Assembly: GCA_965279595.1 (NCBI GenBank)
Contig: OZ257246.1
Location: 2,294,001-2,358,000 of the forward strand
From: CAIKLP01 sp965279595
GTDB taxonomy: Bacteria > Bacteroidota > Bacteroidia > Sphingobacteriales > Sphingobacteriaceae
Reading direction: 5' to 3'
DNA length: 64,000 bases
Within the stretch, counting starts at the first letter, position 1, and each line of letters opens with the position of its first letter. The translations under genes and the position numbers were made by a program. The notes beneath the pieces were generated by a model. It was not told where the DNA came from and did not search any database. It saw nothing but the letters and a program-made list of their open reading frames with translations. Positions 25,406 to 35,093 of this stretch are shown here, one piece after another.

Positions 25406-26722
25406 ATGGCTCAATACGAACTGCTACTTCCAAAAATGGGAGAAAGTGTTGCAGAAGCGACGATTATTAAATGGGTAAAAAGTAGTGGTGACACTATTGA
25501 TGCTGATGAATCAGTTTTAGAAATTGCTACTGATAAAGTAGATTCTGAAGTGCCTTCACCAGTAGCAGGAAGATTAATAAAAACGCTTTGTAATGAAGGG
25601 GATGTAGTTAAAGTGGGAGCAGTAATTGCAATTATAGAAACCGATGCAGCCGCTAGTGTTTCAGTACCTGCAGCAGCAGTAGAAGTAAAATCTAATTCTT
25701 CATCTGCACCTGTAAATACAACAAATAATAATTCTCAGCCAGCTAATAAAATTGCAAATTCTGAAAATAGATTTTATTCACCATTAGTTAAAAGCATAGC
25801 CAGCAGTGAAGGATTATCTCAAAATGAATTAGATCTTATAGTTGGAACAGGTAATGATGGAAGAGTTACTAAAAATGATATTATGTCATATTTAGGTACA
25901 CGTAGTTCGAGTTCTGTAAGTACAGCACCTGAAGTTGCTAAACCATCTGTTTCTGTTGCACCTTCAGTTATTAATGAGGTAAAAATTTCAGCACCTTCAG
26001 TTTCTGTAGGGGCCGGTGATGAAATTGTGGAAATGGATAGAATGCGCAAATTAATTGCGGACCATATGGTAATGAGTAAACATGTTTCACCACATGTTAC
26101 TTCATTCGTTGAGGCAGATGTTACCAATATTGTACGTTGGAGAGAAAAAGTGAAAAAGGAATTTGAAAGAAGAGAAAATGAAAAAATAACATTTACTCCA
26201 ATCTTTATTGAAGCTTTGGTTAAAACAATTAAGGATTTTCCAAATATTAATGTTTCATTAAATGGTACTCAAATTATCAAAAGGAAAAATATAAACGTTG
26301 GAATGGCTGCTGCTTTACCTTCTGGAAATTTAATTGTTCCTGTAATAAAAAATGCCGACCAAATGAATTTAGTAGGATTAACCAAAGCAGTTAATGATTT
26401 AGCAAATAGGGCAAGAAATAATAAATTAACTCCTGATGAAATTTCAGGTGGCACTTATACAATGACAAATGTTGGTTCATTTGGAAACGTAATGGGAACG
26501 CCAATTATCAATCAACCTCAAGTAGCTATCATGGCAGTAGGTGCAATTCGTAAAATGCCAGCAGTTATTGAAACTGAGGATGGCGACATGATTGCCATTC
26601 GTCATAAAATGTTCTTATCTCATTCTTATGATCACCGTATTGTTGACGGAGCTTTAGGAGGTCAATTCGTTAGAAAATTTGCAGATTATTTAGAAGCTTT
26701 TGATGTAAATAGAACTTGGTAA
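25406..26722 (+). CDS. 2-oxo acid dehydrogenase E2 (dihydrolipoamide acyltransferase)
   Basis: This 438-residue protein has a lipoyl domain (about 1-78, lipoyl-Lys44 in TDKVDSE), an Ala/Ser/Asn-rich linker, a peripheral E1/E3-binding domain (about 128-165, YSPLVKSIASSEGLS and GTGNDGRVTKNDI), a second flexible linker and a catalytic domain ending in YDHRIVDG with His410 and Asp414. It transfers acyl groups from E1 to CoA in a pyruvate, branched-chain or 2-oxoglutarate complex. The sequence resembles branched-chain/pyruvate types, but the substrate is not fixed. E1 and E3 are not adjacent. The carbonic anhydrase gene begins 2 bases after its stop. Confidence 0.93.
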   Translation: MAQYELLLPKMGESVAEATIIKWVKSSGDTIDADESVLEIATDKVDSEVPSPVAGRLIKTLCNEGDVVKVGAVIAIIETDAAASVSVPAAAVEVKSNSSSAPVNTTNNNSQPANKIANSENRFYSPLVKSIASSEGLSQNELDLIVGTGNDGRVTKNDIMSYLGTRSSSSVSTAPEVAKPSVSVAPSVINEVKISAPSVSVGAGDEIVEMDRMRKLIADHMVMSKHVSPHVTSFVEADVTNIVRWREKVKKEFERRENEKITFTPIFIEALVKTIKDFPNINVSLNGTQIIKRKNINVGMAAALPSGNLIVPVIKNADQMNLVGLTKAVNDLANRARNNKLTPDEISGGTYTMTNVGSFGNVMGTPIINQPQVAIMAVGAIRKMPAVIETEDGDMIAIRHKMFLSHSYDHRIVDGALGGQFVRKFADYLEAFDVNRTW

Positions 26723-26724
26723 AA

Positions 26725-27366
26725 ATGAATTCACATACCCATGATGATTTATTACAATTACTTCAAAATAATAAAGAATGGGTTAATGATAAACTCAGTA
26801 TTCGACCCGATTTCTTTAGTAGATTAAAAGGAATTCAAACACCAGAATACTTATGGATTGGATGTTCTGACAGTCGAGTGCCTGCAAATGAAATAGTAGG
26901 ATTAGAACCTGGTGAACTATTTGTTCATAGAAATATAGCCAATCTGGTGATTCAAACTGATTTGAATTGCCTTTCTGTTATACAATATGCTGTTGAAATT
27001 TTAAAAGTAAAGCACATTATTGTGACAGGACATTACGGTTGTGGGGGTATAGAGGCCGCTATGCTAAAAAAATCTTATGGCTTAATGGATAATTGGCTAA
27101 GTAATATCAAAGCTGTTTATACTAAAAACCAACAACAAGTAGATAGCATTCAAGATCATGATTCTAAATTAAGATTGATGTGTGAATTGAATGTGAAAGA
27201 ACAAGTCAAAAATGTTTGTCAATCATCAATTTTGCAAAACGCATGGAAAATCAAGCAAAACATTACAGTTCATGGTTGGATTTTTGATATTGCTGATGGA
27301 GTTTTAGTTGATTTAAATACTACAATAAATGAACCATCAATGATCGACAACATCTATCATATGTAA
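26725..27366 (+). CDS. Beta-class carbonic anhydrase
   Basis: The 213-residue enzyme has zinc ligands Cys47 (with Asp49-Ser-Arg51), His103 and Cys106 in CSDSRVPANEIVG and GHYGCGGIEAA, close to the Can/CynT type. It interconverts CO2 and bicarbonate. I chose ATG 26725 over the in-frame TTG at 26716, which lies inside the upstream gene. The ATG is 2 bases after the E2 stop, so ribosomes can pass directly from one to the other. Supplying or removing CO2 near a decarboxylating dehydrogenase is a plausible link, but it is inference. Confidence 0.94.
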   Translation: MNSHTHDDLLQLLQNNKEWVNDKLSIRPDFFSRLKGIQTPEYLWIGCSDSRVPANEIVGLEPGELFVHRNIANLVIQTDLNCLSVIQYAVEILKVKHIIVTGHYGCGGIEAAMLKKSYGLMDNWLSNIKAVYTKNQQQVDSIQDHDSKLRLMCELNVKEQVKNVCQSSILQNAWKIKQNITVHGWIFDIADGVLVDLNTTINEPSMIDNIYHM

Positions 27367-27401
27367 ATATTTTTTCTCAAGAATTTATGAAAATTTCTTC
27401 G

Positions 27402-27442
27402 AATGGGTCAATTCCAAGCTGCTTTTTGGACATTGACCCATT
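27402..27442 (+). terminator. Long hairpin after the carbonic anhydrase gene
   Basis: Outer arms AATGGGTCAA and TTGACCCATT (10 pairs) enclose a second possible stem, TCCAA/TTGGA. The downstream bases TGCATTATTTTAAAA are only partly T-rich. Most likely it is the terminator of the E2-carbonic anhydrase unit. Confidence 0.5.
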
Positions 27443-27589
27443 TGCATTATTTTAAAAATCCAAAATAATTGGAACTTTTTTAGAAATGCTTCGTAAAAAG
27501 AGTCATTAGTGTTTAATAGAACTAATTAGAATTACACAGTTAGTTGATGAAATATTAAATCTAGTATAATTTTTACCCAGTGTACTCAG

Positions 27590-28807
27590 ATGAAAAAGGC
27601 GGCTCAATTATTCTTTACCTTCTTATTTTGTTTATTCATACAAAATAGCTTTGGCCAAGGCAGAAATTGTTATACCATGCCACAATATCAAAACCATATC
27701 AACAAAGGAATCAGCAATCCTTCTATCATTAAAAATTTACAACAACTTAAAAGCCTTCCTTCTGTTCAATCATTCGATTCAATAGTAATACCAGTTGTTG
27801 TTCATGTAATTTATAAAGATGCAGTTCAACACATTACCAAAGCACAAATTGAATCTCAAATAAGAATATTGAATGAAGATTTTTCACGTAGAGAAGGTTC
27901 AAACGGCTTTAATACCAATGAAGTTGGAGCAGATACTAAAATCAGATTTGCTTTAGCTAAAAGAGATCCAAAAGGACAACCAACTAAAGGTATTGTTTAT
28001 AAATCAACCAATATAATGCAATTTAATATTGCAGAGGAAAAAATGAAATCATGTTTAACTGGAGGAGATGATCCTTGGCCTTCAGATTCTTATTTAAATA
28101 TTTGGGTTTGTAATTTAGAGCAATTGTATTTAGGTTATTCTTCATTTCCTGGTGAACCTGCAGAATTAGATGGCATTGTTTGTGATTTTGAATATTTTGG
28201 AGATATAGGAACCGTAGTTCCTCCATACCATTTAGGTAGAACAGCTACTCATGAAGTAGGACACTGGTTAGGTTTATTTCATACTTGGGGAGATGATGAA
28301 TATAGTTTGGATAAATGTGCAGGTTCAGATTTTATTCAAGATACTCCAAATCAAGAAACGCCATCAACTTCATGTTATGTCGGAAATCATCCTAGTTGTA
28401 ATAATGAAAATCAAGGTGGTGATATGTATCAAAATTATATGGATTATACTGATGATGCATGTATGAATATTTTCACACAAGGGCAAGCTTCTAAAATGCT
28501 TACAGTTTTAACTTGTGTGCGTTCAAATATCCTATTTTCAAATGCATTAAAAACTGTTGGAATAAATGAAACAAAAGCTATACAATTAATTGCCTATCCA
28601 AATCCAACCGATGGTGTATTACATTTTGATTTGGATTCAGATGCTCCAAAAAACATTAAAGTATATAATAACCTAGGTCAATTATTGCAATATCAAAACA
28701 ATACTTTAACTAACGAAATTGATATTAGTGATTTTCAAAGTGGAATTTATTTAGTAGAGATAAAAACCAACAGTCTTACTTATATGACTAGAGTAAGTAA
28801 ATTTTAA
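27590..28807 (+). CDS. Secreted M43 (pappalysin-type) metalloprotease with type IX sorting tail
   Basis: This 405-residue protein has a signal peptide ending near SFGQ. The protease domain carries the zinc motif HExxHxxGxxH as HEVGHWLGLFH (221-231), a downstream Met-turn YMDYTDD, and disulphide-type Cys in SDFIQDTPNQE. The last 75 residues (AYPNPTDGVLHF, VYNNLGQLL, GIYLVEI) match the type A sorting domain removed during type IX secretion. It should be exported to the cell surface or medium to digest protein. Processing and substrate are unknown. A second M43 enzyme lies at 35.8 kb. Confidence 0.92.
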   Translation: MKKAAQLFFTFLFCLFIQNSFGQGRNCYTMPQYQNHINKGISNPSIIKNLQQLKSLPSVQSFDSIVIPVVVHVIYKDAVQHITKAQIESQIRILNEDFSRREGSNGFNTNEVGADTKIRFALAKRDPKGQPTKGIVYKSTNIMQFNIAEEKMKSCLTGGDDPWPSDSYLNIWVCNLEQLYLGYSSFPGEPAELDGIVCDFEYFGDIGTVVPPYHLGRTATHEVGHWLGLFHTWGDDEYSLDKCAGSDFIQDTPNQETPSTSCYVGNHPSCNNENQGGDMYQNYMDYTDDACMNIFTQGQASKMLTVLTCVRSNILFSNALKTVGINETKAIQLIAYPNPTDGVLHFDLDSDAPKNIKVYNNLGQLLQYQNNTLTNEIDISDFQSGIYLVEIKTNSLTYMTRVSKF

Positions 28808-28808
28808 T

Positions 28809-29423
28809 TCAATTTTCCTTTACATAAATTAATGGCAATCTCCATTTATAATAAAAAGCCAATACTCTAATAACTCCAATTGTAATTCCTGAAACCCAAC
28901 CCAGCAGCTGTTCTGGTACCGATAATGAAATGGCTAGAAAATAGACAATGCCTCCAGCTATACATGCTGACGCATAAATATCTTTTCTAAATACATATGG
29001 GATTTCGTTCAAAATAACATCTCTCAAAATACCACCGAAACAACCAGTTATGGTACCTAAAGCAATACATACAATTGGATGTAAATGAAAACTAATTCCT
29101 TTATCAATTGCTACTACACAAAATACTGCAAGTCCAATAGTATCAAACCAAAAAAGAATTTTATTTAGCTTAATTAATTTTGGTAAAAAAAATAAAGCAA
29201 TTAAGTATGTTATTAAAATCGTGCTGATGATTTGAATATCAAGTATCCAGGCAACTGGCAAACTCCCAATTAACAAATCTCTAATTGTGCCGCCACCAAT
29301 AGCTGAAACGAAAGTGATAATAAGTACACCAAACACATCCAATCTTTTTTGCATTGCCGAAAAAGCACCTGAAAGTGCGAATGCAATAGTTCCTAAGATT
29401 TCAACTAGATCAATTAAACGCAT
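28809..29423 (-). CDS. TRIC-type cation channel / UPF0126 membrane protein
   Basis: The 204-residue protein has seven hydrophobic segments and an internal duplication: GTIAFALSGAFSAMQKRLDVFG in the first half and FWFDTIGLAVFCVVAIDKG in the second. GGGTIRDLL and GGILRDVIL are the Gly-rich loops repeated in each half. This matches the trimeric intracellular cation channel/YicG family. It is expected in the inner membrane. Its ion specificity is not deducible. It ends 1 base from the convergent metalloprotease gene. Confidence 0.9.
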   Translation of the reverse strand: MRLIDLVEILGTIAFALSGAFSAMQKRLDVFGVLIITFVSAIGGGTIRDLLIGSLPVAWILDIQIISTILITYLIALFFLPKLIKLNKILFWFDTIGLAVFCVVAIDKGISFHLHPIVCIALGTITGCFGGILRDVILNEIPYVFRKDIYASACIAGGIVYFLAISLSVPEQLLGWVSGITIGVIRVLAFYYKWRLPLIYVKEN

Positions 29424-29506
29424 AAACGATTTTAATAATAAAGATATAAATAATCATTAATTGAATTCTAATCTATTAAATTTGTTAGCACTTAATAATT
29501 TGACAA

Positions 29507-31504
29507 TTGAATCACCTAAGCAAAGAAAGTTCGCCATATTTATTACAACATGCAAACAACCCTGTTGATTGGTATCCTTGGGGTTTAGAGGCATTAAATA
29601 AAGCGAAGATTGAAGGAAAATTAATTATTGTAAGCATTGGGTATTCAGCTTGCCATTGGTGTCATGTAATGGAGCATGAATCATTTGAAAATGATGAAGT
29701 GGCTGCTATCATGAATGAATATTTTGTCTGCATTAAAGTTGATAGAGAAGAGAGACCAGATATTGATCAGATATACATGAATGCAGTTCAATTAATGAAC
29801 GGGCAAGGTGGTTGGCCTCTGAATTGTATTACACTTCCTGATCAAAGACCAATATATGGAGGTACTTATTTCAAAAAAAACGATTGGATATCAATACTGA
29901 AAAACATAGCTGATTTTCATGTTAAAAAACCAAATGAAACGGAAGAATATGCAAGTAAGTTGACTGAAGGAATTAGAAAAATGGAATTAATTCCTAAAAA
30001 TAATACACAACAAATTTTCAGTAAAGAATATTTAAAAGAAATAGTGAATGCTTGGAAGCCTTATTTTGATTATAGTAATGGAGGTCATAATAGAGCACCC
30101 AAATTTCCGATGCCTAATAACTTTTTATTTTTATTAAGATATGCCCATTTCAGTAATGATGAAGCAATACATGCTATTGTTCAACTAACTCTTGAAAAAA
30201 TGGCAATGGGTGGAATTTATGATCAAATTAAGGGTGGGTTTTGTCGATATTCAGTGGACGACCATTGGTTAGTACCACATTTTGAAAAAATGCTTTATGA
30301 TAACGCACAATTAATTTCGCTATATAGTGAAGCTTTTTCTAAATATAAAAACCCCTTGTATAAAAGAGTAATCCAACAAACAATTCAATTTTGCCTTGAT
30401 GAATGGTATATAACAAATCAAGGGTTTCAATCTGCTACTGACGCTGATTCAGAAGGAGTGGAGGGCAAATATTATTGTTGGTCGAAGAAAGAAATTAAAG
30501 AATTATTGAAAGATCATGCAGAAATATATTGTGCTTATTATCAAATTTTTGAAGAAGCAAATTGGGAACATGATTTTAATATTCTTCATAGAAAATACAG
30601 TGATGATGCAATTGCTGAACAATTTAATATGGAGAAAGAAAAATTATTAGACATTATCAATGAGTGTAATAAAATAGTTCAATTAAATCGTCAAAACAGA
30701 ATAAAACCAGGGATAGATGATAAACTATTGACTTCATGGAATGCTTTAATGATAAATGCTTTATGTGAAGCTTATAAAGTTTTAGGAGTTGAGACTTATA
30801 AGGAAATTGCAATTTCAACTGCAAAATTTATCCATGAAAATTTAATGGAAAATGGAAAAATCAAACGAACTTATAAAAATAAAGCAGCGAAAATAAATGG
30901 ATTTTTAGATGATTATGCTATAACAGCAGAAGCATTCTTAGCATTATACGAAATAACGTTTGATGAAAACTGGTTAATCTTATCTTCGCAATTAATTGAA
31001 ACTTGTTTAATTGATTTTTACGATTCAGAAAATGGTATGTTTTTTTATACTTCCATAATTGATGAAGCCTTAATAGCCCGTAAACATGAAGTTACAGACA
31101 ATGTAATACCTTCTAGTAATTCTGTTATCGCAAATGTGTTATTTAAATTAGGAATTGTTTTGGAAAGGATCGAATGGAAAGAAATGGCAATAAAAAACTT
31201 GCAATCAATAAGTACAAAAATTAAAGTTTATGGGTCTTCTTATTCAAATTGGGCTAATTTATTATTGCTTCAAATTTACACGCCTTTTGAAATAGTGATT
31301 TCAGGAAAAGAAACAGAATCTTTTAGAAAAAATTTAGCTACCTATTATATTCCGAATAAAATAATTTGTGGATCGGAAGTGGATTCAAATTTACCACTTC
31401 TTCTAAACAGATTTACACTTCAAACAAAAATTTATGTTTGTAAAGATCAAAACTGTCAATTACCTGTTGGTAGTGTGGATGAGGCATTGGAGTTAATAGA
31501 ATAA
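29507..31504 (+). CDS. YyaL/SPATA20-type thioredoxin-domain protein (DUF255)
   Basis: This 665-residue protein has an N-terminal thioredoxin-like domain (LSKESSPYLLQHANNPVDW, CHWCHVM at 49-55 with both Cys). A large (alpha/alpha)6 region resembling glycosidase or epimerase barrels follows (KFPMPNNFLFLLRYA, GGIYDQIKGGFCRYSVD, HFEKMLYDNAQL). The start is TTG at 29507, matching the conserved N terminus. No signal peptide is present, so it is cytoplasmic. The family is widespread and its activity is unsettled. Confidence 0.93.
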   Translation: MNHLSKESSPYLLQHANNPVDWYPWGLEALNKAKIEGKLIIVSIGYSACHWCHVMEHESFENDEVAAIMNEYFVCIKVDREERPDIDQIYMNAVQLMNGQGGWPLNCITLPDQRPIYGGTYFKKNDWISILKNIADFHVKKPNETEEYASKLTEGIRKMELIPKNNTQQIFSKEYLKEIVNAWKPYFDYSNGGHNRAPKFPMPNNFLFLLRYAHFSNDEAIHAIVQLTLEKMAMGGIYDQIKGGFCRYSVDDHWLVPHFEKMLYDNAQLISLYSEAFSKYKNPLYKRVIQQTIQFCLDEWYITNQGFQSATDADSEGVEGKYYCWSKKEIKELLKDHAEIYCAYYQIFEEANWEHDFNILHRKYSDDAIAEQFNMEKEKLLDIINECNKIVQLNRQNRIKPGIDDKLLTSWNALMINALCEAYKVLGVETYKEIAISTAKFIHENLMENGKIKRTYKNKAAKINGFLDDYAITAEAFLALYEITFDENWLILSSQLIETCLIDFYDSENGMFFYTSIIDEALIARKHEVTDNVIPSSNSVIANVLFKLGIVLERIEWKEMAIKNLQSISTKIKVYGSSYSNWANLLLLQIYTPFEIVISGKETESFRKNLATYYIPNKIICGSEVDSNLPLLLNRFTLQTKIYVCKDQNCQLPVGSVDEALELIE

Positions 31505-31638
31505 ATGATTTGGGTGTTGGATGAATAGAATTGAGATGATTTTTGAAATTTAGATTTTTCAATAGAAAAATAAACACAGATAGATTTCAAGTTTGAAGGA
31601 TATATTCATTATTAGAAACTCGAAATTTATAAATTAAA

Positions 31639-32166
31639 TTAATAGGAAACCTTTACCCAAACTACTTCTTTATCTAAGCCTCGAACATCTTGTGTAATGC
31701 AAATTTGATACCCTTTTTTTGGTTGGATATCAATAATTTTATGTGTTTTGAATAGATTATTTTCGTTCCGATAAATAATTCTTATGTGTTCAATATTATT
31801 TGTAACTGCATTTTTTTCTACAATCATTTTCCTTACAGGTATTGATTTTTCAATACTCGAATAAGTTGTAGCATTTGCAGTATTGTTTACTCTAAATGAA
31901 TTTTTCCAAGAAGGTTTATTTAAATCATACTCGAAAATAGATTGTAAATCAGACAAACAAGATTCTTTTGCAATATTCTTTTGCTCCACTTTTTGATCAA
32001 TCATAACCATCTTATTAATTAATCCATTAAGCTGATTTATATATAAGATTTCTTTGTCTAAACTTGATTTTAAATCGAAATAGTTTTCATTATTTTTTTT
32101 GTCACTTTTATTTTGACAAGAATTTAATATTAAAATAATTACTATGCTGATATAAGTTTTTCTCAT
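31639..32166 (-). CDS. Putative lipoprotein of unknown function
   Basis: This 175-residue protein begins MRKTYISIVIILILNSCQNKSDKKN, where Cys17 follows a hydrophobic segment as in a lipoprotein. The mature part is Lys/Asn-rich, then contains a conserved-looking stretch with basic residues (KSIPVRKMIVEKN) and strands toward the end (IRIIYRNENN, IIDIQPKKGYQICI). I do not recognise the family. Its start overlaps the gpmI stop by one base (TAATG), so translation is coupled to the glycolytic gene. Confidence 0.7.
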   Translation of the reverse strand: MRKTYISIVIILILNSCQNKSDKKNNENYFDLKSSLDKEILYINQLNGLINKMVMIDQKVEQKNIAKESCLSDLQSIFEYDLNKPSWKNSFRVNNTANATTYSSIEKSIPVRKMIVEKNAVTNNIEHIRIIYRNENNLFKTHKIIDIQPKKGYQICITQDVRGLDKEVVWVKVSY

Positions 32167-33692
32167 TAATGAATTATTAAACTTTTTCCATTCATTTCAA
32201 TTGGCTGAGGCAAATTCATTAATTCTAATATGGTTGGAGCTATATCTGCCAAACCTCCATCATTAATAGCTTTAATATCTTTGTTGATAATAATACAAGG
32301 TACTAAATTAGTTGAATGTGCTGTATTTACGGAGCCATCTTGATTAATCATAAAATCAGCATTACCATGGTCAGCAATTATTACAAAGGAATATCCATTC
32401 TTTATTCCACATTCTACTACTTCTTTGGTGCATTGATCAACGGTTTCAACAGCTTTTACGACTGCCTCAAATACTCCTGTATGACCTACCATATCTGGGT
32501 TAGCGAAATTTAAACACACAAAATCCGACTCTTGTTTATTCAGCTCTTTGATGATAGCTTCTTTAATTCCATTAGCACTCATTTCAGGCTGTAAGTCATA
32601 TGTTGCAACCTTTGGTGAAGGAATCATTATTCTTTGTTCACCTTCAAAAGGTTTTTCTCTTCCACCTGAAAAGAAAAAAGTAACATGTGGATATTTTTCT
32701 GTTTCAGCAATTCTTATTTGTTTTTTATTATTCTCAGAAATAACTTCACCAATAGTATTTACTAAATTATCTTTTTCAAAAACAACTTTTACATTCTGAA
32801 AAGAATCATCATAATTGGTAAATGTTACATAATGTAAATTTAATTTTGCCAAATTATATTCATGAATATCTTTTTGAGTTAGTGCAATTGTAATTTCTCT
32901 TGCTCTATCTGTTCTGAAATTAAAACAAATTACAACATCACCTTCTTGAATAGTTGGGTATGCTTGATTGTTTTCATCTAAGCAAATAATAGGCTTAATA
33001 AATTCATCTGTTACACCATTCTCATATGATTCCTTTAAAACAGATTGGTAGTTATTTGTTCTATTTCCTTGAGCATTTATTAATAAGTCATAAGCTAATT
33101 TTACACGCTCCCATCTATTATCTCTATCCATAGCATAGAATCTTCCAATAATACTAGCCACTTTACCAGTGGTGTTTTTTAGATATGATTCTAAATCTGA
33201 TAAATATTGAATTCCTGATTTAGGGTCAGTGTCTCTACCATCTAAAAATGCATGTATAAATACATTATCTATTGCTAATTCTGCAGCCATACTGCATAGG
33301 CCTTTTAGATGATTTATATGAGAGTGTACACCTCCATCTGAAAGTAGTCCTATAAAATGTACATTCTTGTTATTTTGCTTTGCATATTCAAAAGCCTGAA
33401 GAAGTACCCTATTTTCATTAATAGTTCGCTCTTTTACGGCTTTGTTTATTTTTACTAATTCTTGATAGATAATCCTTCCAGAGCCAATTGTTAAATGTCC
33501 AACTTCTGAATTGCCCATTTGTCCTTCAGGCAAACCAACTGCTTCACCTGAAGCGATAAGCTTAGAATGAGGGTATTGGCTCAATAAACTATGATAGAAA
33601 GGGGTATTGGCATGCTGAATGGCATCGGCATTATAATTTTGTCCTAAACCCCAACCATCAAGTATCATTAAAACAGTTTTATTACTTTTCAT
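32166..33692 (-). CDS. gpmI: 2,3-bisphosphoglycerate-independent phosphoglycerate mutase
   Basis: The preferred ATG at 33692 gives 508 residues, the normal length of the manganese-dependent mutase; an upstream start at 33725 would add 11 residues before the conserved SNKTVLMILDGWG. Metal and catalytic motifs are present: Asp12, Ser62 in GNSEVGH, FLDGRDTDP, RFYAMDRDNRW, and DHGNADFM with HSTNLVP. It converts 3- to 2-phosphoglycerate in glycolysis. The lipoprotein gene follows with a one-base overlap. Confidence 0.97.
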   Translation of the reverse strand: MKSNKTVLMILDGWGLGQNYNADAIQHANTPFYHSLLSQYPHSKLIASGEAVGLPEGQMGNSEVGHLTIGSGRIIYQELVKINKAVKERTINENRVLLQAFEYAKQNNKNVHFIGLLSDGGVHSHINHLKGLCSMAAELAIDNVFIHAFLDGRDTDPKSGIQYLSDLESYLKNTTGKVASIIGRFYAMDRDNRWERVKLAYDLLINAQGNRTNNYQSVLKESYENGVTDEFIKPIICLDENNQAYPTIQEGDVVICFNFRTDRAREITIALTQKDIHEYNLAKLNLHYVTFTNYDDSFQNVKVVFEKDNLVNTIGEVISENNKKQIRIAETEKYPHVTFFFSGGREKPFEGEQRIMIPSPKVATYDLQPEMSANGIKEAIIKELNKQESDFVCLNFANPDMVGHTGVFEAVVKAVETVDQCTKEVVECGIKNGYSFVIIADHGNADFMINQDGSVNTAHSTNLVPCIIINKDIKAINDGGLADIAPTILELMNLPQPIEMNGKSLIIH

Positions 33693-33768
33693 AGTGTAAA
33701 AGTACAAAGCAGAAATGATTGGCACAGTTTTTAATGTAGTAAATGTGAAAAAAAGTAGTTTTTGATTG

Positions 33769-34170
33769 ATGAAGAGGATTTTTGCCCTAATTGGCCTAAT
33801 TTTATTGTTTAGTATTAAAGTGTTTTCACAGACTGAAATCTATGAAGACATCAATGCTGCATTTAATAATTCAGACCAACGTCTTATATCCAAATACTTC
33901 AACTCTAAGGTTGAATTAACCCTTTATGACCAAAGCAACGTTTATAGCAAGTCACAAGCCGAAATGGTTCTTCGTGACTTTTTTAGCAAGTATGATGTAG
34001 TCAATTTCCAATTATTGTATAAAAATAATGCTAATGGTGATGCTTCAAGGTTTGCAATTGGTACTTTATTCACTAAAAACGGAAACTTTAGAATTTATTT
34101 CATTTTAAAACAGGTTGATGGAAACCTGGTGTTGCAAGAAATGAGATTTGAAGAAGAACGTTTCCGCTAA
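33769..34170 (+). CDS. DUF4783 exported protein
   Basis: The 133-residue protein (ATG 33769; an in-frame TTG sits just before it) has a signal peptide ending KVFSQ. It is a compact cystatin- or NTF2-like domain: helix EIYEDINAAFNNSD, strands VELTLYDQSNVYS, YDVVNFQLLYKNN and a final LQEMRFEEERF. DUF4783 proteins are typical of Bacteroidota and have no assigned activity. It is 28 bases before nadC and divergent from gpmI. Confidence 0.85.
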   Translation: MKRIFALIGLILLFSIKVFSQTEIYEDINAAFNNSDQRLISKYFNSKVELTLYDQSNVYSKSQAEMVLRDFFSKYDVVNFQLLYKNNANGDASRFAIGTLFTKNGNFRIYFILKQVDGNLVLQEMRFEEERFR

Positions 34171-34175
34171 TTTCC

Positions 34176-34183
34176 TACCTTTG
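34176..34183 (+). promoter_or_regulatory. Possible promoter -7 box before nadC
   Basis: TACCTTTG is a perfect TAnnTTTG box located in the 28-base gap, 15 bases before nadC. No well-spaced -33 element is evident. Confidence 0.35.
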
Positions 34184-34198
34184 GCCAAAAGCCAATAG

Positions 34199-35047
34199 AT
34201 GAATTACACTTCTCAACAATTAGATGAATTTATTGTAAGATCCTTAGCCGAAGATGTGGGCGATGGAGATCATACATCATTATCTACCATACCCAATGGA
34301 ACTACCAGTCAAGCAAAATTGCTAGTCAAAGAAAATGGAATTTTAGCCGGATTAACTGTTGTTGTTAGAATTTTTGAAATAGTAGATCCTAAATTAAAGG
34401 TTAATACTTTTATTCTAGACGGTCATTCAATTAATATCGGAGATATTGTGTTAACAGTTTCTGGTGATGCTCAATCCATTTTAAAAGCTGAAAGATTGGT
34501 TTTAAATACCATGCAAAGAATGTCGGGAATAGCTACTATTACCCATCAAGTGGTAGAAAAAGTAAAAGGAACACAGACCAAAATTTTAGATACCCGTAAA
34601 ACAACTCCAGGAATACGCTTTTTAGAAAAAGAAGCTGTTAAAATAGGGGGTGGATATAATCATCGTTTTGGATTGTTCGATATGATTTTGATTAAAGATA
34701 ATCATGTAGATTACGCGGGAGGAATCAAGAATGCTCTAGAAAACGCACATCAATATTTAAAAACAAATCATTTAAATCTTCCTATTGAAATTGAAACAAG
34801 AAATTTGAAAGAAGTGGGAGAGGCTTTGGAAATTGGTGGATTTAAAAGAATAATGTTCGATAATTTCAGCTTTAAAGACTTGGTTGAAGGTGTTAAAATA
34901 ATCAATCATCAATATGAAACTGAAGCATCAGGTGGCATTACAATTGAAAATGTTAGAGAATATGCTGAATGTGGTGTAACTCATATTTCCATAGGTGCAT
35001 TGACCCATTCAGTCAAATCATTAGACCTAAGTTTAAAGGCTTTTTAG
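34199..35047 (+). CDS. nadC: Nicotinate-nucleotide pyrophosphorylase (carboxylating)
   Basis: The 282-residue enzyme makes nicotinate mononucleotide from quinolinate and PRPP in NAD synthesis. Motifs are EDVGDGDHTS, LNTMQRMSGIAT, DTRKTTPGIR, HRFGLFDMILIKDNH and EASGGI. The length is standard. It starts at ATG 34199. plsY follows after 46 bases with its own promoter box. Confidence 0.97.
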   Translation: MNYTSQQLDEFIVRSLAEDVGDGDHTSLSTIPNGTTSQAKLLVKENGILAGLTVVVRIFEIVDPKLKVNTFILDGHSINIGDIVLTVSGDAQSILKAERLVLNTMQRMSGIATITHQVVEKVKGTQTKILDTRKTTPGIRFLEKEAVKIGGGYNHRFGLFDMILIKDNHVDYAGGIKNALENAHQYLKTNHLNLPIEIETRNLKEVGEALEIGGFKRIMFDNFSFKDLVEGVKIINHQYETEASGGITIENVREYAECGVTHISIGALTHSVKSLDLSLKAF

Positions 35048-35066
35048 GTTATTTTTATAATTTTTA

Positions 35067-35074
35067 TACATTTG
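35067..35074 (+). promoter_or_regulatory. Promoter -7 box before plsY
   Basis: TACATTTG is a perfect box with TTTA about 20 bases upstream. It lies 19 bases before the ATG at 35094. Confidence 0.45.
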
Positions 35075-35093
35075 GAATTCATACCCTGATTCA

